Of a stretch of DNA of 64,000 bases, positions 8,387 to 18,999 are shown piece by piece. Source of the stretch: Shewanella basaltis (lineage in GTDB: Bacteria; Pseudomonadota; Gammaproteobacteria; Enterobacterales; Shewanellaceae); assembly GCF_023283885.1 (NCBI RefSeq), contig NZ_JAKILA010000011.1:62001-126000 (forward strand), written 5' to 3'. Position 1 is the stretch's first letter; every line of letters begins with the position of its first letter. The translations under genes and the position numbers were made by a program. The notes under the pieces were generated by a model, which saw only the letters and a program-made list of their open reading frames with translations, made no database searches and was not told where the DNA came from.

Positions 8387-8795
8387 GATTGTTTAACTAA
8401 CCTACACGGGTAAAGATTAATTGGCAAAGGTTGAGTTTAAAATTGATTTTGATTAATCGCAGCTGGGCTTAATGAGAATAAAAAAGAGTGTGTTTAAAAC
8501 GTAAATTAATGTTTACGCATGATTTTTTTGGTTGTTTTATCAGCAAAAGCTAGATTGATGAAAAAAATGAGTGTTGTGATGAATGTCTCATTAAATCAGC
8601 GTATTAAGATATTTTTCACCTATTTATTGTTTAGTTGATGCTTAATTGTGTCAGAAAGTGTTAGCAATTGTGTTTTGGTTGTTATAAAAATGTATCTGAG
8701 ATAGGGATTATTTCAACCGGAAGGAACTGTTTTTGGGACTGAATCACCCAAAAAACAAGTTGAAAATACAATAATAAGTAGTTGGGAAGAAAATA
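8387..8795. promoter_or_regulatory. Divergent fadD / TonB-receptor control region with two palindromes
   Basis: No gene is seen. A perfect inverted repeat CGTAAA-N6-TTTACG lies at 8500-8517. A second, TGTTTTTGGG-N9-CCCAAAAAACA, lies at 8728-8757 in the probable leader of the receptor gene, about 40 bp before its start. They could be operators or an RNA hairpin. No convincing Fur box was found. Confidence 0.45.
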
Positions 8796-11348
8796 ATGAT
8801 GCAATCAAAAAAAACTAAGTTTGGTGTGAGCTCATTGAGTTTAGCCATTTCATTTGCACTTGCCGGAACAGCAATGAGCTCTCAAGCTTTTGCTGCTGAC
8901 GAAGAGGCAGTGAAAGAAAATGTCGAAAAAATTGCTGTAGTCGGTTCTCGTGCAGCTCCTCGTTCAATTGGTGACTCGCCAGTTCCAGTTGATATTATCA
9001 GCAGCGATGATTTAAAGAAAAACGGTTCAACTGACATGATTGACATGTTAGTGACTTCAGTGCCGTCTTTTAACTCGCGTGCACAACCTATTAGTGATGC
9101 TGCAACACTTGTTCGTCCTGTAAACTTACGTGGTTTGCCGTCAGACAGTACGCTTATTTTAGTTAACGGTAAGCGTCGCCACCGTGCATCGGTTATTGCA
9201 TTCCAAGGTGGTGGTATTAACGACGGTGCTCAAGGCCCAGATATTTCAGTTATTCCTGGTGTTGCGTTAAAGCAAGTTGAAGTTTTACGTGACGGTGCTG
9301 CCGCGCAGTACGGTTCGGACGCCATTGCCGGTGTGATGAACTTTGTTTTAAAAGATGACTCAGATGGCGGCTCGATTACCGTTAGCCAAGGTGAGTACTA
9401 CGAAGGTGACGGCGCGGCAACAACCATCGACGGTAACCTTGGTTTACCTTTGTCTGATGATGGTTTTGTTAATATCAGTGCGCAATATAAAACTGCGGAT
9501 GCAACCAGTCGTAGTGTACAGCGTCCAGATGCCGCTGCCATTGCTGCTGCGGGTAATGAATTCATTCAAGACCCTGCACAAACCTGGGGTAACCCAGAGA
9601 TTAACGATGATTTTACCGTGTTTGTAAACTCAGGGTATGACCTAAACGACAACACCCAATTGTACGCATTTGGTAACGTTTCATCACGCGAAGCAACAGG
9701 TGGTTTCTATTACCGTAACCCGCACAATCGTGGCAACGTTTATTCAAATGACGGTGGTGAAACGTTATTAGTTGGTGCGGTAAATGGCGATCAATCAACT
9801 TGTAGCATTGTGCCTGCAAACGTTGATAACGTGCTTGATACACCTGAATACTTAGCTATGGTGGCTGATCCAAACTGTTTCTCTATGAACCAAATTCGTC
9901 CGGGCGGCTATACACCTCAGTTTACTGGTAAAATTGAAGACATGTCTTTCTTTGCTGGTATTAAAGGTGAGTCAGGCGAGTGGATGTATGATGTAAGTGC
10001 TGGTACTGGTAGCAACAAAGCCAGCTTCGGTTTAAAAAATTCACTTAACCCATCTTTGGGTTTAGAGACTCCAACCGACTTCGATACAGGTTCTTATGAG
10101 CAAGTAGAGACAACCTTCAACGTTGATATGAATCGTTTTGTGACTATCGGTGGTTTAGAAGACATTAGCTTTGCTACTGGTTTTGAATGGCGTGAAGAGT
10201 CGTTTGAAATTGGTCAAGGTGAAGAAGCTTCTTGGATTGCAGGCCCATATGCAGACCAAGGCTTTAACATTGGTTCACACGGTTTTAAAGGGTTTGGTCC
10301 AGAATCGGCAGGTAAAAACAAGCGTAACAATATCGGTGTTTATACCGATGTTGAAGCATATTTGACCGATGAGTTCTTGGTTGGGGTTGCATTGCGTTAT
10401 GAAAACTTCTCAACCTTTGGTGATACGCTAAACTACAAGTTAACCGCTCAGTACATGGCTACTGACGAGTTGTCGTTCCGTGCTTCTCACAGCACGGGTT
10501 TTCGCGCACCAACGGTTGGTCAAGAAAACGTAGTAAACACTCAAACATCGATTGTTAACGGTGATTTGATCCAGACCTTTATCGCGCCACCAACTAACCC
10601 ATTGTCAGCTTTCTATGGTGGTGAAACGTTAAAACCTGAAGAGTCTGTCAGTTATGCCGCAGGTTTTGTGTATGAATACGAGAACCTATTCTTAACGGTT
10701 GATTACTACAATATTGAAGTAACAGGTCGTATTGCTCAATCTAGTCAAATTACGGTTGAAGAAAGTGACTATGATGCATTAAGAGCGGCTGGAGTTGAGT
10801 TTCCGGAGTTAATTTCTGCGGTAACTTATTACACCAATGACTTTGATACAACCACTCAAGGTGTTGATATCGTCGGTTCTTACAGCATGGACCTGTTTTC
10901 TGGTGATGCTAAATTTAGTTTAGCTTATGGCTGGACTGACACTAACGTTGATAAATACGATGAGACAACAACTGATGCGGGCAAAGTGCGTCGTTTAGAA
11001 GACGGTATTCCTGCGCACCGTGCTACATTGACATGGGGACAAAGCTGGGATGACCTAAGTATGTCTGTTCGTGGTAACTACTTTGGTGAATACTACGCAA
11101 CTCATGCTGATGACACTTCTGATTGGGGTTCTGAAATGGCAGGTTCTGCTGTAACGGTTGACCTTGAAGTGAGCTACGCAGTAATGGATAACTTAACCGT
11201 GTCTGTTGGTGCCAACAACATCTTCGATCAAGAAGCTGAGAAGCTAAAAGACGGTACTCTAGGTGTGTTAGGTGCAGTGTACTACGAAAGTGGTCCATTT
11301 GATTACAACGGCGGTTTCTACTATGGCCGTGTAAACTATCGTTTCTAG
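8796..11348 (+). CDS. TonB-dependent outer-membrane receptor
   Basis: An 850-residue ligand-gated outer-membrane channel. Residues 1-33 are a signal peptide ending AFA. The segment EKIAVVGSR acts as the TonB-box region, then a plug domain (about 55-190, with NLRGLPSDSTLILVNGKRRH and QVEVLRDGAAAQYGSDAIAG) and a 22-strand-type barrel ending in aromatic F (VNYRF). The plug style and length resemble large receptors for organic nutrients or siderophores, but the ligand cannot be read from sequence. The site GGGAAGA precedes ATG 8796. A TTCG-loop terminator follows. The lack of a partner transporter or Fur box makes iron uptake only one option. Confidence 0.9.
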   Translation: MMQSKKTKFGVSSLSLAISFALAGTAMSSQAFAADEEAVKENVEKIAVVGSRAAPRSIGDSPVPVDIISSDDLKKNGSTDMIDMLVTSVPSFNSRAQPISDAATLVRPVNLRGLPSDSTLILVNGKRRHRASVIAFQGGGINDGAQGPDISVIPGVALKQVEVLRDGAAAQYGSDAIAGVMNFVLKDDSDGGSITVSQGEYYEGDGAATTIDGNLGLPLSDDGFVNISAQYKTADATSRSVQRPDAAAIAAAGNEFIQDPAQTWGNPEINDDFTVFVNSGYDLNDNTQLYAFGNVSSREATGGFYYRNPHNRGNVYSNDGGETLLVGAVNGDQSTCSIVPANVDNVLDTPEYLAMVADPNCFSMNQIRPGGYTPQFTGKIEDMSFFAGIKGESGEWMYDVSAGTGSNKASFGLKNSLNPSLGLETPTDFDTGSYEQVETTFNVDMNRFVTIGGLEDISFATGFEWREESFEIGQGEEASWIAGPYADQGFNIGSHGFKGFGPESAGKNKRNNIGVYTDVEAYLTDEFLVGVALRYENFSTFGDTLNYKLTAQYMATDELSFRASHSTGFRAPTVGQENVVNTQTSIVNGDLIQTFIAPPTNPLSAFYGGETLKPEESVSYAAGFVYEYENLFLTVDYYNIEVTGRIAQSSQITVEESDYDALRAAGVEFPELISAVTYYTNDFDTTTQGVDIVGSYSMDLFSGDAKFSLAYGWTDTNVDKYDETTTDAGKVRRLEDGIPAHRATLTWGQSWDDLSMSVRGNYFGEYYATHADDTSDWGSEMAGSAVTVDLEVSYAVMDNLTVSVGANNIFDQEAEKLKDGTLGVLGAVYYESGPFDYNGGFYYGRVNYRF

Positions 11349-11368
11349 AACGTGATGAAATAGCATTG

Positions 11369-11400
11369 AAAAAAGACTGCTTCGGCAGTCTTTTTTATTT
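11369..11400 (+). terminator. Terminator of the TonB-receptor gene
   Basis: GACTGC-TTCG-GCAGTC stem extended by A/T pairs and followed by a T run. Confidence 0.92.
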
Positions 11401-11460
11401 GTGTGACCTAGGGCCTGTTGATCTTTGCTGGTTGAGTTTTGTTCGAGTTAAAAACGTGTT

Positions 11461-11734
11461 AATCGAGGCGAATGGATTGTAGCCTAGTCACTTAAGTAAC
11501 CTCAACTCTGGATAAGAGATTTATTGATAACGATATAAATCAATAGATTGACTAAAATCCACTGTCAAGCTTGTGATTTGTTTTGCTAACAAGGCGAATT
11601 AACGCGTCAATAGCTAGCCTATTGCAAGTTAATTCAACGCAGTGAGGAAGGCAAAGGACTGCTTGAAAGGCGTTTGTTATCCAGAGCTGAGGTTAAGTAA
11701 CTCTTTATTTATAAAGAATCGTTCAACAAAGAGT
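11461..11734 (+). mobile_element. Insertion within M3, carrying MITE-A copy 2
   Basis: Near-identical AAAACGTGTT (11451-11460) and AAAACGTTTT (11735-11744) flank it, as expected of a target duplication. Removing the MITE-A copy and its own duplication leaves about 73 bp that I cannot place in any family. Confidence 0.6.
11499..11693 (+). mobile_element. MITE-A copy 2 (subfamily B, 195 bp)
   Basis: Ends ACCTCAACTCTGGATAA and TTATCCAGAGCTGAGGT, flanked by perfect TAAGTA duplications (11493-11498, 11694-11699). It contains the family core near 11600 (ACGCGTCAATAGCTAGCC). Confidence 0.88.
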
Positions 11735-11907
11735 AAAACGTTTTTAGCCGAACCCTGTGGGCAGCGTTTGTTGGTCATTTTTACTGCGTTATCGACTTTT
11801 TATGTAGCATAACTACATCTCAAAGTCTCCGCCGCGCACTTGTATATGAGTCATGGCCAACAATTCGCTGCAAAAACATCCTTGAAAGGTCAACAGGCCC
11901 TAGATAT

Positions 11908-12130
11908 TAATACCATTGCGCATTACTAAATGACCACTTTGAATGCGTCTAGCGGTTTTTGATTAAGGCGTCGCTATGTCGTCATGGTTGTTTCTTTTCA
12001 AATAGCGAGAATGCAACACAAAGCGTCGAGGGCACTGCGTTGCATGACTTAGAAGGAGAACCACTTTTCATTCAGCCATCTGCCTTAAGCCCTGTAAACT
12101 TTAATCACTTATTAACGCGCAATGGTATTA
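11908..12130 (-). repeat. R1 repeat, complete 223-bp copy
   Basis: Both ends read TAATACCATTGCGC inward (11908 and, reversed, 12130). The interior carries the GATTAAGGCGTCG block and GCAACGCAGT region in opposite order to the copy at 6182, so this one is inverted. Its right end forms the last codons and stop of the thioredoxin-like gene. Confidence 0.82.
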
Positions 12131-12657
12131 TTCACTAAAGCTAAAGCTTTTGGTATGTCATCAATCATCAGTGCTTTTGGCAGTTCTATGCCTTGTGGGT
12201 ACCCTGGTCCATAAACTTTATTAAATGGTGTACCGGCAACGGCTTGCTGGCCCATATAACGTTCAATAACCTCATCTGATTGAGTCCAATTGCCTTGCAT
12301 TAATATAATATGTGCTTGGTTAAGTTGGTTTACCACCTGCTCGCGATGCAATACATTGGCCTTATTGGTTTGGCAGGGGACACACCAATCGGCAGTAATA
12401 TCGACAAACACTGTGTGACCTTGGGATACATATTGTGTAATTTTATCAGGCTCTAGTGCCTGCCAGCGTAACGTTTGATGAGCTAAGTAATTTTCGCCTT
12501 TATTAACAAATGCAATGACTCCAGCAAAACACAGGCCCATGAATGCAAGCATAATAATCACAAGTGTTGGGATTGCCTTACCTTTTGTTTTAGCCCAAAT
12601 GAGACCCACAACAGCAGTAAATAATACCGCCAGTAATATCATCATTAAAATTGTCAT
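12112..12657 (-). CDS. Membrane-anchored thioredoxin-domain protein, DsbD/ScsB C-terminal type
   Basis: A 181-residue protein with two predicted membrane helices (about 3-22 and 30-50) and a periplasmic thioredoxin-like domain whose active site is ADWCVPCQTNK (C92 and C95). The closest match by eye is the end of the large DsbD/ScsB thiol reductases (last membrane helix plus C-terminal domain), so this may be a stand-alone descendant or remnant. No clear ribosome site precedes ATG 12657. The last residues (TIAR) and the stop codon come from an R1 repeat, so the native C-terminus may be altered. Role inferred: disulfide reduction in the envelope. Confidence 0.7.
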   Translation of the reverse strand: MTILMMILLAVLFTAVVGLIWAKTKGKAIPTLVIIMLAFMGLCFAGVIAFVNKGENYLAHQTLRWQALEPDKITQYVSQGHTVFVDITADWCVPCQTNKANVLHREQVVNQLNQAHIILMQGNWTQSDEVIERYMGQQAVAGTPFNKVYGPGYPQGIELPKALMIDDIPKALALVNNTIAR

Positions 12658-12748
12658 ATAGTCTGTTATTTATGAGAGTGCAAAGTAAGGTAACATTAGC
12701 AGCGCTCGCTTAACTGGCGGTTAAAATTCAACATAAAAAAGAGGTGTT

Positions 12749-13366
12749 ATGACGTTTAGTGCTTGGTTAGGATTGTTGGCAATTTGTTGTTTGGGGGCGA
12801 TGTCGCCCGGCCCGAGTTTAGCCATGGTAGTAAGACACACATTAAGTGGCGGGAGACTGCATGGTGTGGTTTGCGCATGGGCACATTCTATTGGAATTGG
12901 TATTTATGCATTAGTGACCTTATTAGGCTTAGCGGTTGTGCTTAAGGCTTCGCCAGTGATTTTTAATGCCATAGCCTTAATAGGGGCGCTATATTTGGCT
13001 TGGATTGGCATACAAGCATTACAGTCTAAAGGGGGAACGCAGCAAACCTTAGCGGCTGGAAAACCAAGTAGCTTATGGGAAGCGGCACGTGATGGTCTTG
13101 CTATTTCATTATTTAACCCAAAGATTTTACTATTTTTTTTGGCATTGTTTAGTCAGTTTGTGCTTGCGGCGCAAACTCCTGTCGGGCAAGGCTTGATTGT
13201 ACTTACCCCATTAGTGATTGATGGATTATGGTATACCATTATTGCTTTTGTGTTATCGCATTCTGCGGTGTTACCTAAGTTACGGGAAAAGTCACAATTG
13301 ATAGATAGATTATCTGGGGTGGTGTTAATTTTGTTGGCAATAAGAGTTATTTACTCACTATTTTAA
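12749..13366 (+). CDS. LysE/RhtB-family amino-acid exporter
   Basis: A 205-residue inner-membrane protein with about six helices and the family signature SPGPSLAMVVRHTLSGGR near residues 19-36, plus the conserved FNPKILLFF segment in the middle. Members export homoserine, threonine, lysine or other amino acids. GAGGTG precedes ATG 12749. It shares a perfect bidirectional terminator with the convergent DUF3144 gene. The exact substrate is unknown. Confidence 0.88.
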   Translation: MTFSAWLGLLAICCLGAMSPGPSLAMVVRHTLSGGRLHGVVCAWAHSIGIGIYALVTLLGLAVVLKASPVIFNAIALIGALYLAWIGIQALQSKGGTQQTLAAGKPSSLWEAARDGLAISLFNPKILLFFLALFSQFVLAAQTPVGQGLIVLTPLVIDGLWYTIIAFVLSHSAVLPKLREKSQLIDRLSGVVLILLAIRVIYSLF

Positions 13367-13370
13367 GCAA

Positions 13371-13401
13371 TTAAGCCATCAAAGTTGATGGCTTAATTTT
13401 T
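13371..13401 (+). terminator. Bidirectional terminator
   Basis: A perfect 12-bp stem TTAAGCCATCAA/TTGATGGCTTAA with a 2-base gap and T run, between two convergent genes. Confidence 0.92.
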
Positions 13402-13418
13402 ACCGATAAGGCATATCG

Positions 13419-13736
13419 TTATTCTGATTTAAAGATTTCGACGGCTTCATCTGTTGGTTTTTGCACAGGGATAGGCGGGTTAACAATGTGGTCGTCTAAA
13501 TTTTCATTGAGCATCGCTTTAAATTCATTTGAAAACCACTCTAGGGCATTGTCTTTTTCAGCGGCTAAATCAGTAGACTTAATTGCAGCTTCAAACGCGT
13601 TATAGCGAGCGGCGGCAAATCTCATTGCGGTGCCTACTTTACCAATGTCGTTTTCTTGTTGGCTCAGTTGATTAGCAAGTGCGATAAATTGATCGGCAAT
13701 TTGGTACATGGTGAGTTCGGTTTTTTGTTCAGACAT
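13419..13736 (-). CDS. DUF3144 family protein
   Basis: A 105-residue soluble, acidic protein that looks like the small DUF3144 family of gammaproteobacteria (IADQFIALANQL, then AMRFAAARYNAFEA and a DDHIVNPP C-terminal part). Function unknown. The ATG at 13736 gives the family's usual N-terminus; the longer frame to 13826 lacks support. Transcribed alone. Confidence 0.8.
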   Translation of the reverse strand: MSEQKTELTMYQIADQFIALANQLSQQENDIGKVGTAMRFAAARYNAFEAAIKSTDLAAEKDNALEWFSNEFKAMLNENLDDHIVNPPIPVQKPTDEAVEIFKSE

Positions 13737-13981
13737 CAGATCCACTTTGTCGGTGAGTAAGTTTCCCTTGAGTGTAACGATTTCTATTGAAAATATCAGG
13801 TAATAAATTGGCGATTGAGATCTCAAGCTATATTGTATTGTTGCTAGTTAGGAACAATGTTAACTCAAAAGTGCTTGTTAACCCCGTTGAAAATAGGCTT
13901 GATTTTTTGATGTTGGCTCGTGTTTCTCGTTTTGCCATGGCATCATATTTTTAGGGCCTGTTTATTCAAAGAGGAAGTCAC

Positions 13982-14644
13982 ATGGTGACTAGCTGGCAAA
14001 CTTTCTTAGCACAGCAATCGTGTCAATTCTATTTTCAGCAGCTACAACAATGTATCGCGTCTCAACGCGGGCAGGGAAAAGTGATTTACCCGCCAGAAAA
14101 TGAGGTGTTTACAGCATTTGATTTAACGCCACTAAATGAGGTTAAAGTGGTTGTGCTAGGGCAAGACCCATATCATGGCCCTAATCAAGCGCATGGACTG
14201 TCATTTTCAGTTAAAAAGGGAGTCAAGCCGCCTCCGTCATTAGCAAATATGTACAAGGAGCTCAGTAATGATATTGAAGGCTTTTGTATTCCAAATCATG
14301 GAGACTTGTCGGCGTGGGCTAGGCAAGGTGTATTGTTACTCAATACTGTGCTGACAGTTGAGCAAGGGGTCGCTCACTCTCATGCTAAATTGGGCTGGGA
14401 AACATTCACTGATGACGTTTTAAGCCTGCTCAATCAGCAGGAACGGCCCATTGTATTCGTGTTTTGGGGTAATCATGCGATAAAAAAAGGTCGTTTAATT
14501 ACCGCATCACAGCATACCGTATTAACGGGCCCGCATCCGTCACCATTGTCTGCATATCGTGGTTTTTTTGGGTGTGGCCATTTCTCTACCATCAATAAAA
14601 TATTAGTCGAGCAAGGCGACAGCCAAATTGACTGGCAGGTTTAA
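13982..14644 (+). CDS. ung: Uracil-DNA glycosylase
   Basis: A 220-residue family-1 enzyme that removes uracil from DNA to start base-excision repair. The catalytic water-activating motif GQDPYHG is at about residues 60-66 (D62), and the DNA-intercalation loop [10 protein letters not shown] is near residue 187. Length fits the family. GAGGAAG lies just upstream of ATG 13982. No operon partner; no clear T-rich terminator, although a GC-rich hairpin follows. Confidence 0.96.
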   Translation: MVTSWQTFLAQQSCQFYFQQLQQCIASQRGQGKVIYPPENEVFTAFDLTPLNEVKVVVLGQDPYHGPNQAHGLSFSVKKGVKPPPSLANMYKELSNDIEGFCIPNHGDLSAWARQGVLLLNTVLTVEQGVAHSHAKLGWETFTDDVLSLLNQQERPIVFVFWGNHAIKKGRLITASQHTVLTGPHPSPLSAYRGFFGCGHFSTINKILVEQGDSQIDWQV

Positions 14645-14709
14645 CGTGGTTGTTAGGATTGGTATTCGCTAGAGAAAAACCACGCAGCGGCAGTTGTCGT
14701 CAACGGTAT

Positions 14710-14743
14710 GGGCACAGCAGTTGTTGTCTAACGCACTGTGCCC
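14710..14743. other. Hairpin between ung and ispB
   Basis: GGGCACAG and CTGTGCCC form an 8-bp stem with an 18-base loop in the gap between two convergent genes. There is no T run, so a terminator role is doubtful. Confidence 0.4.
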
Positions 14744-14824
14744 TCATGGCTGTCGCAAAACCGCACTAATCATTTTGTTAACAGCTTTTTGCTAATGCGG
14801 ATAGGCACAAGTGCGTTATTGAGG

Positions 14825-15796
14825 TTAGTTATTACGATTAACTGATAAATGCGCTAACGAAATCAAAGCTTGTTTATAATCACTGTCCGGGAAAATGGCT
14901 AACGCATCGATGGCTTTTTGTGCTTCGATTTGGGCCTTTTCTTGGGTATACAATAACGCACCTGATTCATGTAAAGCTGACAATATTTCGTCGATGGCTT
15001 TGGTTCCATCACTTTGTTCAATTGCTTCTCTTATCAGTTTTTTTGCTGTTTCAGAACCATGCTCCATGGCATAGATCAATGGCAAGGTGGGTTTACCTTC
15101 TGCTAAGTCGTCACCGATGTTTTTGCCCAGTTCGTCGGCATTAGCGGTGTAATCGAGTAAGTCGTCAGTGAGCTGAAATGCTGTGCCTAAAAATTTACCG
15201 TAATCACCAAGGGCTTGTTCTTGTTCAGCACTGACATCGGCCAATACGCCTGCAAGTTGTGTTGCGGCTTCAAATAACTTGGCGGTTTTACAGTAAATTA
15301 CCCGCATGTAGTTTTCTTCGCTGGTATTAGGATCATTACAGTTCATTAACTGTAAAACCTCACCTTCAGCCAGCACGTTGGTTGTATGTGCTAACACTTT
15401 AAGCACTTTCATGCTGTCAAGTTCGGTCATCATTTGAAATGAGCGCGTATATAAGAAATCGCCAACCAACACACTCGCGCTATTTCCAAAAAGGGCGTTG
15501 GCTGTTTCACGGCCGCGGCGTAATGTTGACTCGTCCACCACGTCGTCGTGTAATAATGAGGCTGTGTGAATAAACTCGATAATGGCTGCAAGTTTGAGGT
15601 GATGTTCACCTTTATAGCCAACCGTTTTGGCTGCCAGTACTGATAATAACGGACGTAAGCGCTTACCACCGCCATTGATGATGTAATAACCAAGTTGATT
15701 AATCAGGGCTACATCAGATTCAAGTTGTTTATATATCAGCTGATTGACTGCTTGCATATCAGTGTCAGCCAGTTGACGAATGGCGTTTAAATCCAT
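14825..15796 (-). CDS. ispB: Octaprenyl diphosphate synthase
   Basis: A 323-residue trans-prenyltransferase that makes the isoprenoid side chain of ubiquinone and menaquinone. The two aspartate-rich Mg2+ sites are visible: LLHDDVVDE (about 81-89) and LTDDLLDY (about 208-215). GGGKRLRP near residue 42 binds isopentenyl diphosphate. It is divergent from rplU, the usual order in gammaproteobacteria. Confidence 0.95.
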   Translation of the reverse strand: MDLNAIRQLADTDMQAVNQLIYKQLESDVALINQLGYYIINGGGKRLRPLLSVLAAKTVGYKGEHHLKLAAIIEFIHTASLLHDDVVDESTLRRGRETANALFGNSASVLVGDFLYTRSFQMMTELDSMKVLKVLAHTTNVLAEGEVLQLMNCNDPNTSEENYMRVIYCKTAKLFEAATQLAGVLADVSAEQEQALGDYGKFLGTAFQLTDDLLDYTANADELGKNIGDDLAEGKPTLPLIYAMEHGSETAKKLIREAIEQSDGTKAIDEILSALHESGALLYTQEKAQIEAQKAIDALAIFPDSDYKQALISLAHLSVNRNN

Positions 15797-16269
15797 AATA
15801 GTCTCTGGTTGTTGGGCGACAGGGTTTGCACCCTTTATTTATTATATCGAATTTGAGCGCATATCTTACAGGATATCGACGCTGTTTTTCAAAGTAAGTA
15901 TTGTATTAAATAAGTATTTCACAATGCATATTGAGTTACTGCTACCTGTGGCTTATTGCGTTTACTGTTGCCGTGGTTTAACCGTTAAGTTCAACCACAG
16001 GGCGAGCCATTAACCTGTGACAGTATTTAGTTAATGACTTTAAGCGTGTCGATAAGCCGGTAATATGGTAGCTAATTTTTAGCAAACGCACATTATCTAT
16101 TGGTGAATAGTGTGCAGTTATGTGCTCTTTTTTATTTGAATGTGAATTAGGGCTTGCCTGATGATAAATCTTCGCGTAGAATCCGCGCCCATTGTCATTA
16201 AAAGTTTTTTAGCACCTAGTCTCGTCAATTATATGAGTTAGTGTGTTAGTCATTTGGAGTAAAATAGCT
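15797..16269. promoter_or_regulatory. Divergent ispB / rplU intergenic region
   Basis: No gene is seen. It includes a hairpin-capable CCGTGGTTTAAC/GTTCAACCACAGG pair near 15971-16000 and the rplU promoter listed separately. The transcript leader of rplU would be about 80 nt. Confidence 0.6.
16154..16182 (+). promoter_or_regulatory. Sigma70 promoter of rplU-rpmA
   Basis: TTGCCT (16154-16159), a 17-bp spacer and TAGAAT (16177-16182), followed by a GC-rich discriminator CCGCGCCC as in stringently controlled ribosomal promoters. Confidence 0.75.
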
Positions 16270-16581
16270 ATGTACGCTGTTTTTCAAAGTGGCGGAAAGC
16301 AACACCGTGTTGCTGAAGGTCATACAGTTCGTTTAGAAAAATTAGAAGTTGCTACTGGTGAAACCGTAGAATTCGATCAAGTTTTATTGATTGCTGACGG
16401 TGAAACAGTACATGTTGGTGCTCCTTTAGTTGCTGGCGGTAAAGTCGTAGCTGAAGTTGTTGGCCACGGTCGCGGCGATAAAGTTACTATCGTTAAGTTC
16501 CGTCGTCGTAAGCACCACGACAAAAAGATGGGCCACCGTCAGTGGTTCACTGAAGTTAAAATCACTGCGATTAACGCATAA
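16270..16581 (+). CDS. rplU: 50S ribosomal protein L21
   Basis: A 103-residue ribosomal protein that binds 23S rRNA in the large subunit. [14 protein letters not shown] at the N-terminus and the basic [16 protein letters not shown] segment identify it. The upstream frame to 16243 is not used; GGAG at 16256-16259 supports ATG 16270. It is followed 16 bp later by rpmA in the same transcript. Confidence 0.98.
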   Translation: MYAVFQSGGKQHRVAEGHTVRLEKLEVATGETVEFDQVLLIADGETVHVGAPLVAGGKVVAEVVGHGRGDKVTIVKFRRRKHHDKKMGHRQWFTEVKITAINA

Positions 16582-16594
16582 TTTAGGAGTCTAA

Positions 16595-16852
<258 letters not shown>

Positions 16853-16874
16853 TTCTTTACTAAGCTAGATCTCG

Positions 16875-16910
16875 AAAGCCCTGCCTATGGTGGGGCTTTT
16901 GTGTTTTTTA
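16875..16910 (+). terminator. Terminator after rpmA
   Basis: AAAGCCC and GGGGCTTT form the stem, followed by a T-rich stretch (TTTTGTGTTTTTT). Confidence 0.8.
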
Positions 16911-17035
16911 TATCATTAAACTTCAGTTGATAGTTTAATGATTTTGTTTGTATGCAGTAGGCGATATCGTGATGAATGCTATCTTCAGCGCTTTCCTGCA
17001 AATCCCATTCATTTGGGGTTATAATTACAGAATAA

Positions 17036-18220
<1,185 letters not shown>

Positions 18221-18240
18221 TTTATTCATTTGAGGACATT

Positions 18241-18999
18241 GTGTACGCAGATAGCCAAAATGATATAACCCGTCTTGTTGTACGCTGCGCACAGTTACTG
18301 TTAGCCTATGGTGCTGAGTCTGATCTTGTTGAAGAGATCAGCCAGCGCCTTGGTAAAGCGTTAGGGCTTGCCAGTATTGAGTTATCGATTTCCTCAAATG
18401 CCTTGGTGTTAACAAGCCTTGTACATGGGCGTTGCATCACAACGACTCGGCGTATTCGTGCTCACGGCATTAATATGATGGTCATTTGTGAACTTCAACG
18501 CATTTGTATCTTAGCTGAAAAAGGGATTTATGGCGCAAACGAAGTACGACGTCGTTTAGCCCATATAAAACCTAACACTTACCCCGCCATTGCTGTTGTT
18601 CCTATGATTGGCCTCTCTTGTGCCAGTTTTTGTCATTTGTTTGATGGTGATCTGATCGCCTGCATCCTAACTTTTTTTGCTTCTTCTATTGGCATGATGG
18701 TTAGGTTATTTTTTGCATCTAAGCACTTTAATCTTTTAGTGAATTTTTCAATCACTGCTTTTGTGATTACTGCTATTGCGCAAATTGGCTATGTTTGGCC
18801 AATAACAACGACTCCGCAAGCGACGATGGCTGCCAGTGTATTGATGTTAGTTCCTGGTTTCCCATTGATAAATGCCATTTCTGATATGGTTAAAGGCCAC
18901 ATGAATGTTGGTATTTCTCGGTGGGGCCATGCCTCTTTGTTAACTTTGGCGTCGGTGATTGGTATTACGATTGCGATGCAAATGGGCGGAATCTTTTGA
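18241..18999 (+). CDS. yjjP: YjjP-type subunit of a ThrE-family exporter
   Basis: A 252-residue protein. The N-terminal 110 residues are a soluble ThrE-N domain and the rest has about five membrane helices. Together with the next gene it matches YjjP/YjjB, described in E. coli as a succinate exporter formed by two polypeptides. It uses a GTG start with TTGAGGA upstream. The stop overlaps the yjjB start (TGATG), so translation is probably coupled. Confidence 0.88.
   Translation: MYADSQNDITRLVVRCAQLLLAYGAESDLVEEISQRLGKALGLASIELSISSNALVLTSLVHGRCITTTRRIRAHGINMMVICELQRICILAEKGIYGANEVRRRLAHIKPNTYPAIAVVPMIGLSCASFCHLFDGDLIACILTFFASSIGMMVRLFFASKHFNLLVNFSITAFVITAIAQIGYVWPITTTPQATMAASVLMLVPGFPLINAISDMVKGHMNVGISRWGHASLLTLASVIGITIAMQMGGIF

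Larger units (their letters stand above)
11410..11901 (+). mobile_element. M3 element with nested insertion
   Basis: Perfect terminal inverted repeats AGGGCCTGTTGA and TCAACAGGCCCT, extendable to CTAG at both sides. The two halves (11410-11460 and 11745-11901) are homologous to a continuous copy at 51186-51394, which shows that 274 bp plus a 10-bp duplication were inserted here. The original element is about 208 bp and non-coding. Confidence 0.85.

Noticed and set aside
8332..8427. Extended N-terminus of FadD
   Set aside because: It would translate through the PsrA-like operator, and the ATG at 8331 has a good ribosome site and family-like start.
13951..13970. AGGGCCTGTTTA upstream of ung as a third M3 copy
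   Set aside because: Only about ten bases match one end; no other M3 sequence follows.
15960..16005. Hairpin upstream of rplU as an L21 leader or riboswitch
   Set aside because: It lies upstream of the well-matched promoter at 16154-16182, so it would not be in the rplU transcript.
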